Source of the DNA: Cytophagaceae bacterium
GTDB taxonomy: Bacteria; Bacteroidota; Bacteroidia; Cytophagales; Flexibacteraceae
Reading direction: 5' to 3'
NCBI GenBank assembly: GCA_027490155.1
Contig: JAIXYP010000069.1
Span: forward strand, 186,001-250,000
DNA length: 64,000 bases
The notes under the pieces are model-generated. The model was given only the letters and a program-made list of their open reading frames with translations, was not told where the DNA came from and ran no database searches. The translations under genes were made by a program, and so were the position numbers. Positions within the stretch are counted from its first letter, which is position 1. Each line of letters opens with the position of its first letter. This document shows, in pieces, positions 1 through 8,865 of the stretch.

Positions 1-524
1 ATGGTATGTGGATCGGCGATCCCAGCAGAGATGCGCCCCTTAGTGACTAAGGCGTAATCATGGCGAATCTGCGCTCCGTTGAGGGCAAAAATATCAGTGG
101 GGTTATCGATCAGGACAAGTTCTTTGTCATACTGTACGATGCCATCCTCTAATGCTGGACGAGGGAAGGTACTGACCAAGGCATCAGAGACCTCGAGGTT
201 TGTTCGCCAAGCCAATGGGGTGTCATTGTGCCAAAGTTGCTGCTCGGGCTCAAGTGCTAGTATGGCTTGCCAAAGTGAAGGGTTGGGTAAGGCATACCCA
301 GCGACCAGTAATTTTTCTTCCCGATTGACATTCGTCGGATAAAGGGATGATAAAAACGGGAATGCTAAATAACCCAAAGTTTGGAGTCCAGCTTCTTTGG
401 CATACATAGCCCACTTGTCGGCAATGGTCAGGATGCCGATGCGCAATGCTGCGACAGGCCGCGTGAAGGTTAGGGGCAGAAGCTGCGTCCAGTTGTCCTG
501 CTGGTCAAATAACAATAGGTGCAT
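1..524 (-). CDS. GlmU-like sugar nucleotidyltransferase, N-terminal part (runs off window start)
   Basis: The reverse strand is open from an ATG at 522-524 to the window edge, giving 174 codons with the C-terminus outside. The N-terminus contains LPLTFTRPVAALRIGILTI (residues 16-34), which is characteristic of the Bacteroidota family annotated as putative sugar nucleotidyltransferase or GlmU-like protein. Family members normally have about 390-420 residues, with a nucleotidyltransferase-like N-terminal half and a left-handed beta-helix acyltransferase-like C-terminal half. The role is probably nucleotide-sugar supply for envelope polysaccharide, which fits the Wzz-like and glycosyltransferase genes next door. 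The substrate cannot be told from this fragment. Confidence 0.75.
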   Translation of the reverse strand, partial: MHLLLFDQQDNWTQLLPLTFTRPVAALRIGILTIADKWAMYAKEAGLQTLGYLAFPFLSSLYPTNVNREEKLLVAGYALPNPSLWQAILALEPEQQLWHNDTPLAWRTNLEVSDALVSTFPRPALEDGIVQYDKELVLIDNPTDIFALNGAQIRHDYALVTKGRISAGIADPHT

Positions 525-638
525 CAGTGGGACTCGGGCAAGGGTGGGTGTTAGATAAACTTATTGTTTGACAGGGCCATTATGCTGTGCTGCCTAACTT
601 ATCAAGTGCTAGTTGATTGACTGATGGTCAATTGGTTG

Positions 639-1523
639 TTATTGTTTGCGGAACCTAGGGCCTAGTATCAAAATGCCTAGTATGGTGCAGATATTGGCGA
701 TCAGAAATCCTATGCTGGCACTGATGGAGAGTTTTGGCCAACGTGACTTCTTGAAGATCGTGAAGGGCTTGATCACACGCACTTCTTGCAATCGCTCCAA
801 CTCTTGGTTTAGTCCTGCTCGTTTCGACTCTAGCTCAAAAACCACGGTTTGGCTCGTGCTAAGGTCATTGCTGATAACAATTGAACCTCGACTGTTGCGC
901 AAATGGTCCTCCATTACTTGGCGCAAGGAGTCATGCAGCTTTATGCGGTGTTCTATTTCGCCAAGCTGTACCATGAGTGCCTTTTTGTGGGTCTTTAGTT
1001 GCTCTTGGGCGTATGTATTGTTGGTCAGACAGGACACAATACCTCGGGCAATTGGTGCAAATAGGGCTGTGTCTTTTACCGAGGCGTTGAGCTTGAATGT
1101 TGAACTTTCCTTCAGCTCCATTTTGTCGTCATTGAGCTTCTTGGTTTTCTTCTCCATCTCATAGAAGGAGGTCACCTCAAAGTCATTGATCAACCGTGCT
1201 TGGTCAACTGTAAGGCCTAGTGCAGCTGCCAAGCGAGGATAGTCTTGGTCAGTGATTAGCTGATTGAGGTCATCAACGATCTCGATGATCCTGCCATCGG
1301 GCAAAGAGTGCGATGTGGCAACCATATTGCTGCGGTACTCCTTATCCTTAATCTTGAAGGCTACAAAGCCTACCAATACACCAAAGATGCTAGCGCCTAG
1401 GAACCAGACGGCATGCCGGCCAAAAAAACGCATTAGCCTACCCAAAAGCTCAAATAGGTCGATGTCAGTTGATTGGTTGCTGGGCTGATGAGGTTGCATG
1501 TTGTAAAGCAGTTGGGGCGCCAT
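639..1523 (-). CDS. Wzz-like chain-length determinant / polysaccharide co-polymerase
   Basis: The 294-residue protein has the Wzz topology: an N-terminal membrane segment (about residues 38-57, AVWFLGASIFGVLVGFVAF), a periplasmic region of about 200 residues rich in predicted coiled coil (charged KKTKKLNDDKMELKE and a later ELESKRAGLNQELERL), and a second membrane segment near the C-terminus (about residues 265-288). Such proteins set the length of O-antigen or exopolysaccharide chains at the inner membrane. No kinase domain is present. Met9 (start at 1499) is an equally plausible start. It lies between a nucleotidyltransferase gene and a glycosyltransferase gene on the same strand, consistent with a loose polysaccharide cluster. 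Confidence 0.7.
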   Translation of the reverse strand: MAPQLLYNMQPHQPSNQSTDIDLFELLGRLMRFFGRHAVWFLGASIFGVLVGFVAFKIKDKEYRSNMVATSHSLPDGRIIEIVDDLNQLITDQDYPRLAAALGLTVDQARLINDFEVTSFYEMEKKTKKLNDDKMELKESSTFKLNASVKDTALFAPIARGIVSCLTNNTYAQEQLKTHKKALMVQLGEIEHRIKLHDSLRQVMEDHLRNSRGSIVISNDLSTSQTVVFELESKRAGLNQELERLQEVRVIKPFTIFKKSRWPKLSISASIGFLIANICTILGILILGPRFRKQ

Positions 1524-1763
1524 TAGAGGCAGCCCTCTGGATCAGGGAAACTAGAAGGAAGTGACGATCAACTTGATAAACAGTGGGGGACAATGTAATA
1601 CCTTAGATTTAACACCCAAGACATGACACATAAGCCACCCGAGGCGCAATATAGTGCTTAACGGCCAAGGACTAAGCTGAAGTATCAGGGCTGCAAAGAT
1701 CGACAATCCCGGAAGCGATAGCAACTAGGTAGCAGTTCTGTTAGGTCGGTATCAAGACTATGC

Positions 1764-2525
1764 TCAGTGGTCAAGCGGACGGAAGTCCACATTGATCTTT
1801 GGGCTAGCGCCCCTGATCCTGAGCCAAGTATAGTGCCAAAGGGTGGTAAGGCTGTTGCCGATGGCGGACCTAGACACCGATGGACTTGGAGCACGGTAGT
1901 GTATCGGGACTTCCATATAGCGGGTGTCACGTAGGAGGTACCGCAGCTCAGTTTGGTAAAAATGGGCCTTGCTTTGCAACGGATATTGCAAGAATGCCTC
2001 GACGACATAGGCATGGAACCCTTGGTAACCACTAGTCATATCACGTAGGGAGGTGCCGAGCATAAGGTTGGCCAAAACGGTGCCAAACCAAGACAAAAAC
2101 CGCCTTCTTGGGCTGCTAGAAGCCATACTACCCCCGTTGATGTTGCGGCTCCCGAATGCGCATTCGTTGCCCTCGTTCAGGACCCGCAAGAACATGGGCA
2201 AGGCACGAGGGTCATGGCTCAGGCCGGCATCCATCTCGATTATGAACTTGTGGCCTTGGGCCAAGGCATAGCGGTATCCATTGAGGTAGGCATCGACCAC
2301 ATTACGGTTCTGGGTACAGAATACGGTCTGGAACCGCGGATCTTGCAGTTGAAGTGCCTGTGCCATGGCCAAGGTACCATCAGTACTAACACGGTCGATG
2401 ATGAAGTATACTGTGCCGGATGCTAAACGGTCGAGCATGGCCTTGAGGGCCGTGGTGAACGGCTCAAACTCTTGCTCTTCGTTGGCCATCGGGATGATGA
2501 CCGCCCAGTTGTTGTCAAAATACAT
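1764..2525 (-). CDS. Family 2 glycosyltransferase (dolichyl-phosphate mannose synthase-like)
   Basis: This 253-residue GT-A fold protein starts with the nucleotide-binding strand WAVIIPMANEE (7-17), has the D44-R-V-S-T-D49-G-T loop, and an acidic segment EMDAGLSHDP (97-106) at the position of the metal-binding DxD motif. The second Asp of the usual DAD triplet is Gly101 here; Asp105 is nearby. GSRNINGG (131-138) and the DMTSGYQGFH segment are typical of polyprenyl-phosphate sugar synthases. No C-terminal membrane helices are visible, so it is the short soluble form. It probably transfers a sugar from a nucleotide donor to a lipid carrier for envelope glycan synthesis. Confidence 0.82.
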   Translation of the reverse strand: MYFDNNWAVIIPMANEEQEFEPFTTALKAMLDRLASGTVYFIIDRVSTDGTLAMAQALQLQDPRFQTVFCTQNRNVVDAYLNGYRYALAQGHKFIIEMDAGLSHDPRALPMFLRVLNEGNECAFGSRNINGGSMASSSPRRRFLSWFGTVLANLMLGTSLRDMTSGYQGFHAYVVEAFLQYPLQSKAHFYQTELRYLLRDTRYMEVPIHYRAPSPSVSRSAIGNSLTTLWHYTWLRIRGASPKINVDFRPLDH

Positions 2526-2747
2526 CGGCTTGCAAAATACGGCAATAATCTCATGCAGGCTGCTTCTATGGATTTTGGACCAACTATAGCCTTATGCTAA
2601 ACAAGTTAGTACAACCAAGGACCTTGGCCATGATGTGGGGCTAGGTATTGCCCTTTTTTCGTTACTTGCAACACGGCTTTGGCTACGCATCTGCCATCAG
2701 GATGTTAGGCCCTTGTTAGTCTCCTTAGTTATCAAAAAACGCCTCAG

Positions 2748-3800
2748 ATGAAAACCGTAAAAGGACCTGCTATTTTCTTGGCCCAGTTCATGGGTGATGC
2801 GCCTCCGTTTGACACCCTCGAGGGGGCTGCAAAGCACATGGCTTCACTTGGCTATAAGGGTATCCAGCTGCCGAGCTGGGATGCCCGCTGTATCGACCTA
2901 CAAAAAGCAGCCGAAAGCAAAACCTATGCAGAAGAGCTCAAGGGCAAAATCAACGGATGGGGGCTTGAAATCACGGAGCTATCCACCCACTTGCAGGGGC
3001 AATTAGTGGCAGTCCACCCAGCTTACGACGTTCAGTTTGATGGCTTTGCACCAGCCTCTGTCCACGGAAACCCCAAAGCTCGTACTGAGTGGGCCGTCCA
3101 ACAACTGAAATGGGCAGCGCAGGCAAGTGCCAACCTCGGCCTTAATGCCCATGCAACCTTTAGTGGTGCCTTGCTTTGGCCAACAGTTTATCCGTGGCCA
3201 CAACGCCCAGCTGGCCTTGTTGAGCAAGGATTTGAGGAGCTTGCCAAACGCTGGTTGCCGATCCTGGACCATTTTGACCAATATGGGGTAGATGTTTGTT
3301 ATGAGCTTCACCCGGGTGAAGATCTGCATGATGGGGTTACATTCGAACGTTTTCTGGCAGCTACAGGTAACCACAAACGGGCCAATATCCTTTATGATCC
3401 TAGCCACTTTGTGCTTCAGCAGCTGGACTACTTGGCCTTCATCGATATCTACCATCCTTGGATCAAGATGTTCCACGTTAAGGATGCGGAGTTCAACCCG
3501 ACGGGACGTAGTGGTGTTTATGGTGGCTATCAGTCTTGGGTCGATCGGCCTGGGCGGTTCCGGTCATTAGGGGATGGACAGGTTGATTTTTCGGCCATTT
3601 TTAGCAAACTGGCACAGTATAACTACGACGGCTGGGCTGTCGTGGAGTGGGAGTGTGCGATCAAACATCCTGAAGATGGCGCAGCCGAAGGGGCTCCTTT
3701 TGTGGCCGACCATATCATAAGGGTGACGGAGCGTGCCTTTGATGACTTCGCGGGTTCAGGGGCAGATGAGGCACTTAACCGCAAGATTCTAGGGCTCTAG
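2748..3800 (+). CDS. Sugar phosphate isomerase/epimerase (xylose isomerase-like TIM barrel)
   Basis: The 350-residue product belongs to the AP endonuclease 2 / xylose-isomerase-like TIM barrel family. Visible metal-site and barrel elements include CYELHPGEDLHDG (Glu and His ligands), NILYDPSHFVLQ (Asp-Pro-Ser-His), FHVKDAEF (His-x-Lys-Asp) and a final VVEWECAIKHP (Glu). The N-terminal segment GPAIFLAQFMGDAPPFDTL is typical of a Bacteroidota subgroup of about 350 residues. No signal peptide is seen, so it is cytoplasmic. It probably interconverts or epimerises a free or phosphorylated sugar or inositol; the exact substrate is not predictable. It is monocistronic or weakly linked to the following gene, 79 bp away. 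Confidence 0.85.
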   Translation: MKTVKGPAIFLAQFMGDAPPFDTLEGAAKHMASLGYKGIQLPSWDARCIDLQKAAESKTYAEELKGKINGWGLEITELSTHLQGQLVAVHPAYDVQFDGFAPASVHGNPKARTEWAVQQLKWAAQASANLGLNAHATFSGALLWPTVYPWPQRPAGLVEQGFEELAKRWLPILDHFDQYGVDVCYELHPGEDLHDGVTFERFLAATGNHKRANILYDPSHFVLQQLDYLAFIDIYHPWIKMFHVKDAEFNPTGRSGVYGGYQSWVDRPGRFRSLGDGQVDFSAIFSKLAQYNYDGWAVVEWECAIKHPEDGAAEGAPFVADHIIRVTERAFDDFAGSGADEALNRKILGL

Positions 3801-3879
3801 TCCCTCCCCAGATCTGAGGCCAATGTCAGCCATCGGACCTAGACTGAAATAAGACAATCCTTAAGCACGGCAGCAACCG

Positions 3880-5013
3880 ATGGACAACAATCGATCAGAC
3901 GACGTGCAACCTCGGCCCCAGATCTCAAAGCTCCACTTTCTGGTGTTTTGGGGCATCGGGCTTTTGGTTTATCTGGTGGTGACTTTGCGGATGTTTACCC
4001 ACCCAGCTGCCCTGCAATTACTAGCAGATGTGGATAGTTGTTGGTACCTCGGGATGGCGGGAAATTTGTCGAAAGGGCAGTTTTGGGATGTCCAGCAGCA
4101 GGCGCCGTTTATGCCGCTTTATGCCTTGCTGATGGTGCCAATGTTCTGGGTCAAGCAGATCGAGTTTGGTACCCTGTTTGCCTTTACGGTTACATGGCTA
4201 GGCTTTTTGATCTGGCTCTATCGACTGGTAGGGCCAAGGTGGATCGTGCTTGTGCCATTCTTAACCCTGCCGATCCTGAATAACTACCTTTTGGCGTGGT
4301 CTGAGGTCTTGAGTTTGCCTCTGATTATGCTATTGTTTGTCAACTTGGCAAGGTCTGGTCAGGCCACGTTTGAATGGCCGGTTGATGGACAAAATCAGAA
4401 GAGTATCGAGCCGGCGGGTGACAAAACCACTTCCTTGTTATTGGTTCTTTTGGTCCTGACGCGCTGGGCAAATCTGTATTTCGGTGGGGCCGTTTGTTTG
4501 ATCTGGGCGCTAGAAGCTGCTCGGAATCAAAACTGGTTTAACATCAAAGTCATGAAGCGATTGGCGGTGCTAATTGCGCCTAGCTTTTTAGTTGTCGTTT
4601 CAGTCGGCATGCTGAACTTTTATCACACTGGGTATCTCCTAGGCTATGACAAGACTGGGCCTGAGGTGTCCGTTTCTGCTAGTTCGGCCCAAGATTGGAT
4701 GGTAGCAATCAGTCAGCTAGTGTCTTGGTTTCGTGATCCTGTGGTGGGATCACTTGGGCTAAGGGTAGGACTATGGATTGCCCAAGCAATATTGTTGTTG
4801 TGGTTGATTAAACGTAAGGACCTAGCCTGGATACGAGGGAGATCCGCATTCATAATGGGGTTAGCAATAGGCTATACCCTCTGGATCTGGAGTACCGAGA
4901 GGGTAACAGAGCTGGATGTGGTGGACTATCGGTTGCTAGCCCCATGCCTGCTGATAACATGGATGGCTTTTGTCAATCTGGAGCTCAGGAACAAAGACAA
5001 AATGCAGACCTAG
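3880..5013 (+). CDS. Polytopic membrane protein, possible GT-C type glycosyltransferase
   Basis: This 377-residue protein has about nine hydrophobic segments spread over its length (for example around residues 20-40, 95-112, 120-137, 140-158, 185-206, 225-245, 288-310, 320-338 and 352-370). A periplasmic loop after the first segment contains DVDSCWYLGMAGNLSKGQFW, with an acidic residue in the position typical of GT-C polyprenyl-phosphate-sugar-dependent transferases such as the PMT/DUF2029 group. It shows no soluble domain. The assignment to GT-C is an inference from topology and this loop. The gene ends 15 bp before the convergent epimerase gene. Confidence 0.6.
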   Translation: MDNNRSDDVQPRPQISKLHFLVFWGIGLLVYLVVTLRMFTHPAALQLLADVDSCWYLGMAGNLSKGQFWDVQQQAPFMPLYALLMVPMFWVKQIEFGTLFAFTVTWLGFLIWLYRLVGPRWIVLVPFLTLPILNNYLLAWSEVLSLPLIMLLFVNLARSGQATFEWPVDGQNQKSIEPAGDKTTSLLLVLLVLTRWANLYFGGAVCLIWALEAARNQNWFNIKVMKRLAVLIAPSFLVVVSVGMLNFYHTGYLLGYDKTGPEVSVSASSAQDWMVAISQLVSWFRDPVVGSLGLRVGLWIAQAILLLWLIKRKDLAWIRGRSAFIMGLAIGYTLWIWSTERVTELDVVDYRLLAPCLLITWMAFVNLELRNKDKMQT

Positions 5014-5028
5014 CCCTTGGCGAAGAGC

Positions 5029-5964
5029 CTACATTTCTTCGTCGATCTTGGTCAATGTGGGCAGGCCAAACTTGAAGCCTGTGGCCAAAACTTTGTCTGC
5101 ACTGCAGCGGATGCTACCAAGAACAAGCTCACTCATTTCACCAACAAATAACCGAATCAGGAAGGCAGGCACCATCGGAAGTAGAGTGAAGGCCTTATAG
5201 GACTTTGCGATGACTTTGGTGAGGGCCGCATTGGTGACCGGATTGGGTGCAACAGCGTTATAGGTGCCGGACATCTTGGGGTTTTCGAGCGCAAACAAGA
5301 TCAGGTTAACATGGTCGCGCAGGCTTATCCAGCTGACCCACTGCTTACCATTGCCAAGGCTACCGATGCCCAGTTTCACGGGCGGAATCATCTTGGCCAA
5401 TGCTCCACCTTTTGGGTTAAGGACAACCCCTGTCCGCAAAGTGACGGCGCGGGCACCGAGGTTTTCGAACGATAGGGCGATCGCTGTTTCCCATTTGATG
5501 CAGACCTCTGCTTGGAATCCAGTGCCTGGTCCCTCGGCTTCGGTCCAGATATGATCCTTGCCGGCAGTGCCATAAAAGCCAACTCCTGAGGCCAGAACAA
5601 CAGCCTCCAGATGGCGGTTGGCGTATTTGGGGGCATAGCCAGATAGGACGGCGTTGGAGCGGATACGGCTTTTGATGACGGCATCTTTCCAGATGCGAGA
5701 CCATGACCGCTCGCCTATATTTGCACCAGCCAAATGGACAACATGTGTGACACCTGCCCAGGCATCGTGGTCCATGCTTTTGTTATTGACGTTCCAGCCA
5801 AAAACTTTGACTCCGTCTGGCACAGGGCTTGTTACGTCACGGCTCATCCAATGTACCTTGTAACCCCTTGCGAGGGCTTCCTTAGTAAGGGCTTGGCCGA
5901 TAAATCCGCTACCCCCAGTTATGAGGATGGTCTTCGTTCCGCTGGTATCTTTCGTTAGTGGCAT
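5029..5964 (-). CDS. TIGR01777 family NAD-dependent epimerase/dehydratase (YfcH-like)
   Basis: The 311-residue short-chain dehydrogenase starts with ILITGGSGFIGQALTKEAL, a Rossmann GGxGFIG loop at residues 17-23. The middle holds VVLASGVGFYG, with the Ser and Tyr of the extended SDR site, and the C-terminus has the DUF1731-like segment with YNAVAPNPVTNAAL and ADKVLATGFKFGLPTL, which defines the TIGR01777/YfcH group. Length matches the family (about 300). It is cytoplasmic; its physiological substrate is unknown in general. It is divergent from radA with 82 bp between start codons. Confidence 0.88.
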   Translation of the reverse strand: MPLTKDTSGTKTILITGGSGFIGQALTKEALARGYKVHWMSRDVTSPVPDGVKVFGWNVNNKSMDHDAWAGVTHVVHLAGANIGERSWSRIWKDAVIKSRIRSNAVLSGYAPKYANRHLEAVVLASGVGFYGTAGKDHIWTEAEGPGTGFQAEVCIKWETAIALSFENLGARAVTLRTGVVLNPKGGALAKMIPPVKLGIGSLGNGKQWVSWISLRDHVNLILFALENPKMSGTYNAVAPNPVTNAALTKVIAKSYKAFTLLPMVPAFLIRLFVGEMSELVLGSIRCSADKVLATGFKFGLPTLTKIDEEM

Positions 5965-6046
5965 TAACCAAAATTAATACAGTATGATCAAATGGTCAAA
6001 CCTTTAGCTCAAAAACTAACTAAACAGCTATTCTACTCTTAATAAC

Positions 6047-7426
6047 GTGGCAAAACAAAAGACGGTATTTTATTGCCAAAGTTGTGGCACACAGGCGCCC
6101 AAATGGCTTGGTCGTTGCCCTAGTTGTCAGGCCTGGAACACGTTTGTGGAGGAGGTTTCCAGCACCGCCGCGCCAACATCTGGCACTTGGCGAGGGCCCG
6201 AAACCACCAAAGGCATTCGGCTAGCCAAACCACGCTTACTATCCGAGATCGAGGACCAGAACTTAGCACGTATCGATACGCAAGATGCCGAGCTCAATCG
6301 GGCCCTGGGTGGTGGGATCGTACCGGGGATGCTCGTTCTGCTGGGTGGCGAGCCTGGTATAGGCAAAAGCACGCTCCTGCTCCAAATTGCCCTCAACCTA
6401 GGGCGCTATAAGGTACTTTATGTCAGTGGCGAGGAGAGTGATAGCCAGATCAAGATGCGGGCTTTACGGATGGGCGCCCCCGAGACTGCTTGCTACATCT
6501 TGACCGAAACGGATACACAGAATATTTTTCGCCACATCGAGCAGCTGAACCCTGGCATCGTTATCATTGACTCGATCCAGACGCTACATACGCCTATGCT
6601 AGAGGCAGCAGCAGGTTCGGTAAGCCAAGTGCGCGAGTGTACTGCCCAGTTCATGAAGTTTGCGAAGGAGACCGGCACCCCGGTTTTTCTGATAGGTCAT
6701 ATAACGAAGGATGGCACCTTGGCTGGCCCGAAGGTGCTAGAGCATATTGTTGATACAGTTTTGCAATTTGAGGGTGATCGGCACCTAACCTACCGGCTTT
6801 TGCGGACGATCAAAAACCGGTTTGGTAGCACCAGCGAGCTTGGTATCTATGAGATGCAAAGTGGAGGCCTGCGCCAAGTTTCCAATCCGTCCGAACTATT
6901 ACTGACCCAACATGAGGACAACCTGAGCGGGGTTGCGATCGCGGCTATGTTAGAAGGAACGAGGCCCTTGTTAGTCGAGGTCCAGAGCTTGGTGACACCT
7001 GCGGCATACGGCACCCCTCAGCGTAGCTGCACCGGTTTTGACCCCAAGCGCCTTGCGATGTTATTGGCCGTCTTAGAGAAAAGAGGTGGCTATCGCCTTG
7101 GTAATCAAGATGTTTTCCTTAATATTGCAGGTGGCCTTAAGGTCGAGGATCCAGCTGTTGATCTAGCCGTCTGCGCCAGTATCTTGTCATCCTTGCAAGA
7201 CGTGGCCATCCCCCGTACAATTTGTTTTGCTGGCGAAGTTGGCCTAGGTGGCGAGGTTCGGGCCGTGAGCAGGATCGATGGGCGGGTGGCTGAGGCCGAA
7301 AAGCTCGGTTTTAAGTCGATCTTCCTGTCCGAGTTTGCTATAAAGGCCATGCAAGGTATGACGACGACCATCAAATTAGCACCAGTCCAGCAGGTATTGC
7401 AGATGGCTGATAACCTGATGATGTAA
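6047..7426 (+). CDS. radA: DNA repair protein RadA
   Basis: The 459-residue protein has all RadA landmarks: an N-terminal zinc finger C10-x2-C13 ... C24-x2-C27, Walker A GEPGIGKST (101-109), Walker B-like VIIDSIQTL (172-180), the RadA-specific KNRFG motif (256-260) and a C-terminal Lon-protease-like domain (GGLKVEDPAVDLAVCASILSS region). RadA acts with RecA in branch migration of recombination intermediates. The start is GTG at 6047, giving the usual MAKxKTxFYCQxCG N-terminus; no ATG would do so. It is transcribed alone. Confidence 0.97.
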   Translation: MAKQKTVFYCQSCGTQAPKWLGRCPSCQAWNTFVEEVSSTAAPTSGTWRGPETTKGIRLAKPRLLSEIEDQNLARIDTQDAELNRALGGGIVPGMLVLLGGEPGIGKSTLLLQIALNLGRYKVLYVSGEESDSQIKMRALRMGAPETACYILTETDTQNIFRHIEQLNPGIVIIDSIQTLHTPMLEAAAGSVSQVRECTAQFMKFAKETGTPVFLIGHITKDGTLAGPKVLEHIVDTVLQFEGDRHLTYRLLRTIKNRFGSTSELGIYEMQSGGLRQVSNPSELLLTQHEDNLSGVAIAAMLEGTRPLLVEVQSLVTPAAYGTPQRSCTGFDPKRLAMLLAVLEKRGGYRLGNQDVFLNIAGGLKVEDPAVDLAVCASILSSLQDVAIPRTICFAGEVGLGGEVRAVSRIDGRVAEAEKLGFKSIFLSEFAIKAMQGMTTTIKLAPVQQVLQMADNLMM

Positions 7427-7612
7427 GCACCTCCAGCTTCTTTTTTACTTTAGGCTTCGGCCCTGACCAAGTAAAAGTTCGTACAAAGTTGGCCCATCGG
7501 AGTGCAGAAAAACAAAGATGTGCTAGCGTAAATTTGATTTTTGCCTAATTGCTGACCATATTGCGCTACATTACGCCTGAATAGTGTAGACTCATTTACT
7601 CCGGATTCCCCA

Positions 7613-8020
7613 ATGCCCGTCCGTTATAACACCATAATGCTGATTGACGATAATGAGATCGATAATCTCATCAATCAGAAAATGCTAGAGGCAGCACAGC
7701 TTGGCCAACGTATCTTGACCCACTCTGGTGCTCGGGCAGCTATTGAGTCCCTCAAAAATCTGGAAAAGCTCAGTACAGAAGCTATAAGCCTGATCCCTGA
7801 CATTATTTTCCTAGATATTGACATGCCCTTAATGGATGGTTTCCAGTTCCTAGAGGAGTTTGAGAAGATGCCAGAAAAGGTCCGCGACCATATCAAGATC
7901 GTTATGCTGACTAGCTCCTTAAACCCACAGGATCTTAGTAAAGCCAAAAAGAGCCAATATGTACGCAAGTACATCAACAAGCCACTGTCGCTGGATGTGC
8001 TAAACAAACTTGACGTCTAA
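7613..8020 (+). CDS. Single-domain response regulator (CheY-like receiver)
   Basis: This 135-residue protein is a stand-alone receiver domain. It shows the acidic pair D12-D13 (IDDNEID), the phosphoacceptor D68 in FLDIDMPLMDG, T100 in MLTSS and the conserved K123-P124 pair. The IDDNEIDNLINQKML start is typical of Bacteroidota receivers partnered with hybrid kinases. There is no output domain and no kinase gene in this window, so the partner is elsewhere. It is followed by an intrinsic terminator. Confidence 0.9.
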   Translation: MPVRYNTIMLIDDNEIDNLINQKMLEAAQLGQRILTHSGARAAIESLKNLEKLSTEAISLIPDIIFLDIDMPLMDGFQFLEEFEKMPEKVRDHIKIVMLTSSLNPQDLSKAKKSQYVRKYINKPLSLDVLNKLDV

Positions 8021-8069
8021 AGATCGGACATAGGGATAACAACCCAGTAAGGATTAAAAAAACATATAC

Positions 8070-8109
8070 AACCCATCTGGTCTCCGAAGGCTAGGTGGGT
8101 TTATTTTTG
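8070..8109 (+). terminator. Intrinsic terminator after the response regulator
   Basis: A 9-bp stem (AACCCATCT at 8070-8078 pairing with AGGTGGGTT at 8093-8101, one G-T pair) is followed by the T-rich run TTATTTTTG. It lies 50 bp past the response regulator stop and just before the dtd start codon. Confidence 0.65.
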
Positions 8110-8115
8110 TCGTTT

Positions 8116-8601
8116 ATGAGAGCAGTAGTACAGCGTGTGAGGTCGGCCAATGTGACTGTTGGTGGACAGGTAGTTGGCCAGATCGAGGCAGGGCTTTTGG
8201 TGCTGCTCGGCATCAGTACCAGTGACACTGAGCGTGAGGCTATATGGATAGCCCAGAAAATAGCCAAGCTCCGGATTTTTGAAGGCGATGACCCAGCTAA
8301 AGGCATCACCAATACAGTTGAGGACAGCCAAGGATCGGTATTACTCGTGAGTCAGTTTACGTTATATGGTTCGGTGAAGGGCAACAACCGGCCTAGTTTC
8401 ATCATGGCAGCCCCACCAGCCCAGGCAGAGCCACTGTATCAATTAGTGGGTAGCCAATTAGGGCGTTTACTGAGCAAGCCGATCTCCTTTGGTGTCTTTG
8501 GGGCGATGATGGATGTTGCCTCGGTAAACGACGGGCCGTTTACGGTATGGATAGATACAGCAGATGACCTTCCTACTGGTGCTAAGGTTGTACTGGTATA
8601 G
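8116..8601 (+). CDS. dtd: D-aminoacyl-tRNA deacylase
   Basis: The product (161 residues from the ATG at 8116) has the DTD signature: N-terminal MRAVVQRVRSANVTV, the SQFTLYG motif and the C-terminal NDGPFTVWID that matches the cross-subunit Gly-cisPro motif. DTD hydrolyses D-amino acids wrongly esterified to tRNA (and glycine from tRNA-Ala). An ATG-like start further upstream would add LFLSF residues and lies inside the preceding terminator, so 8116 is chosen. The protein is slightly longer than the usual 145-150 residues because of small insertions. Confidence 0.95.
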   Translation: MRAVVQRVRSANVTVGGQVVGQIEAGLLVLLGISTSDTEREAIWIAQKIAKLRIFEGDDPAKGITNTVEDSQGSVLLVSQFTLYGSVKGNNRPSFIMAAPPAQAEPLYQLVGSQLGRLLSKPISFGVFGAMMDVASVNDGPFTVWIDTADDLPTGAKVVLV

Positions 8602-8784
8602 GTTACCTTTTTGCTGGTAAGAGGGAGGGTATTGCGGACTGGTAATTGCAAAAAAAACTATCGGGCCACGACCACCCAAATGTTAAAGTCTGCAATTATT
8701 CTGGTGCTGAGGCAACCCAAAGAACATTAAGGTTGTCTTGCGGATAGAAGTTATTGATGCCAAACAAAAAAGCCTTCATTGGCA

Positions 8785-8815
8785 TTTGTATGCTAAAAAT
8801 TTCTAGCTACTTTTA
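8785..8815 (+). promoter_or_regulatory. Bacteroidota-type promoter of the CX4CH/T9SS protein gene
   Basis: TTTG at 8785-8788, a spacer of exactly 19 bp, then TACTTTTA at 8808-8815 (7 of 8 to the TAnnTTTG consensus). The implied start of transcription near 8822 leaves a leader of about 44 nt. A 7-bp inverted repeat (8757-8763 with 8779-8785) just upstream may end dtd transcription. Confidence 0.6.
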
Positions 8816-8865
8816 TCTCAACACTGAAGCTTTGTATCATCAGTTACAACCCCATCCCCCATTGC

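Noticed and set aside
79-342. Plus-strand frame of 87 codons at the window start
   Set aside because: It lies opposite the nucleotidyltransferase-like gene, whose reverse-strand translation has clear family motifs. The plus-strand product is low in plausibility.
1685-2032. Minus-strand frame of 115 codons overlapping the family 2 glycosyltransferase gene
   Set aside because: It is in a different frame of the same strand and overlaps the C-terminal part of a well-supported glycosyltransferase.
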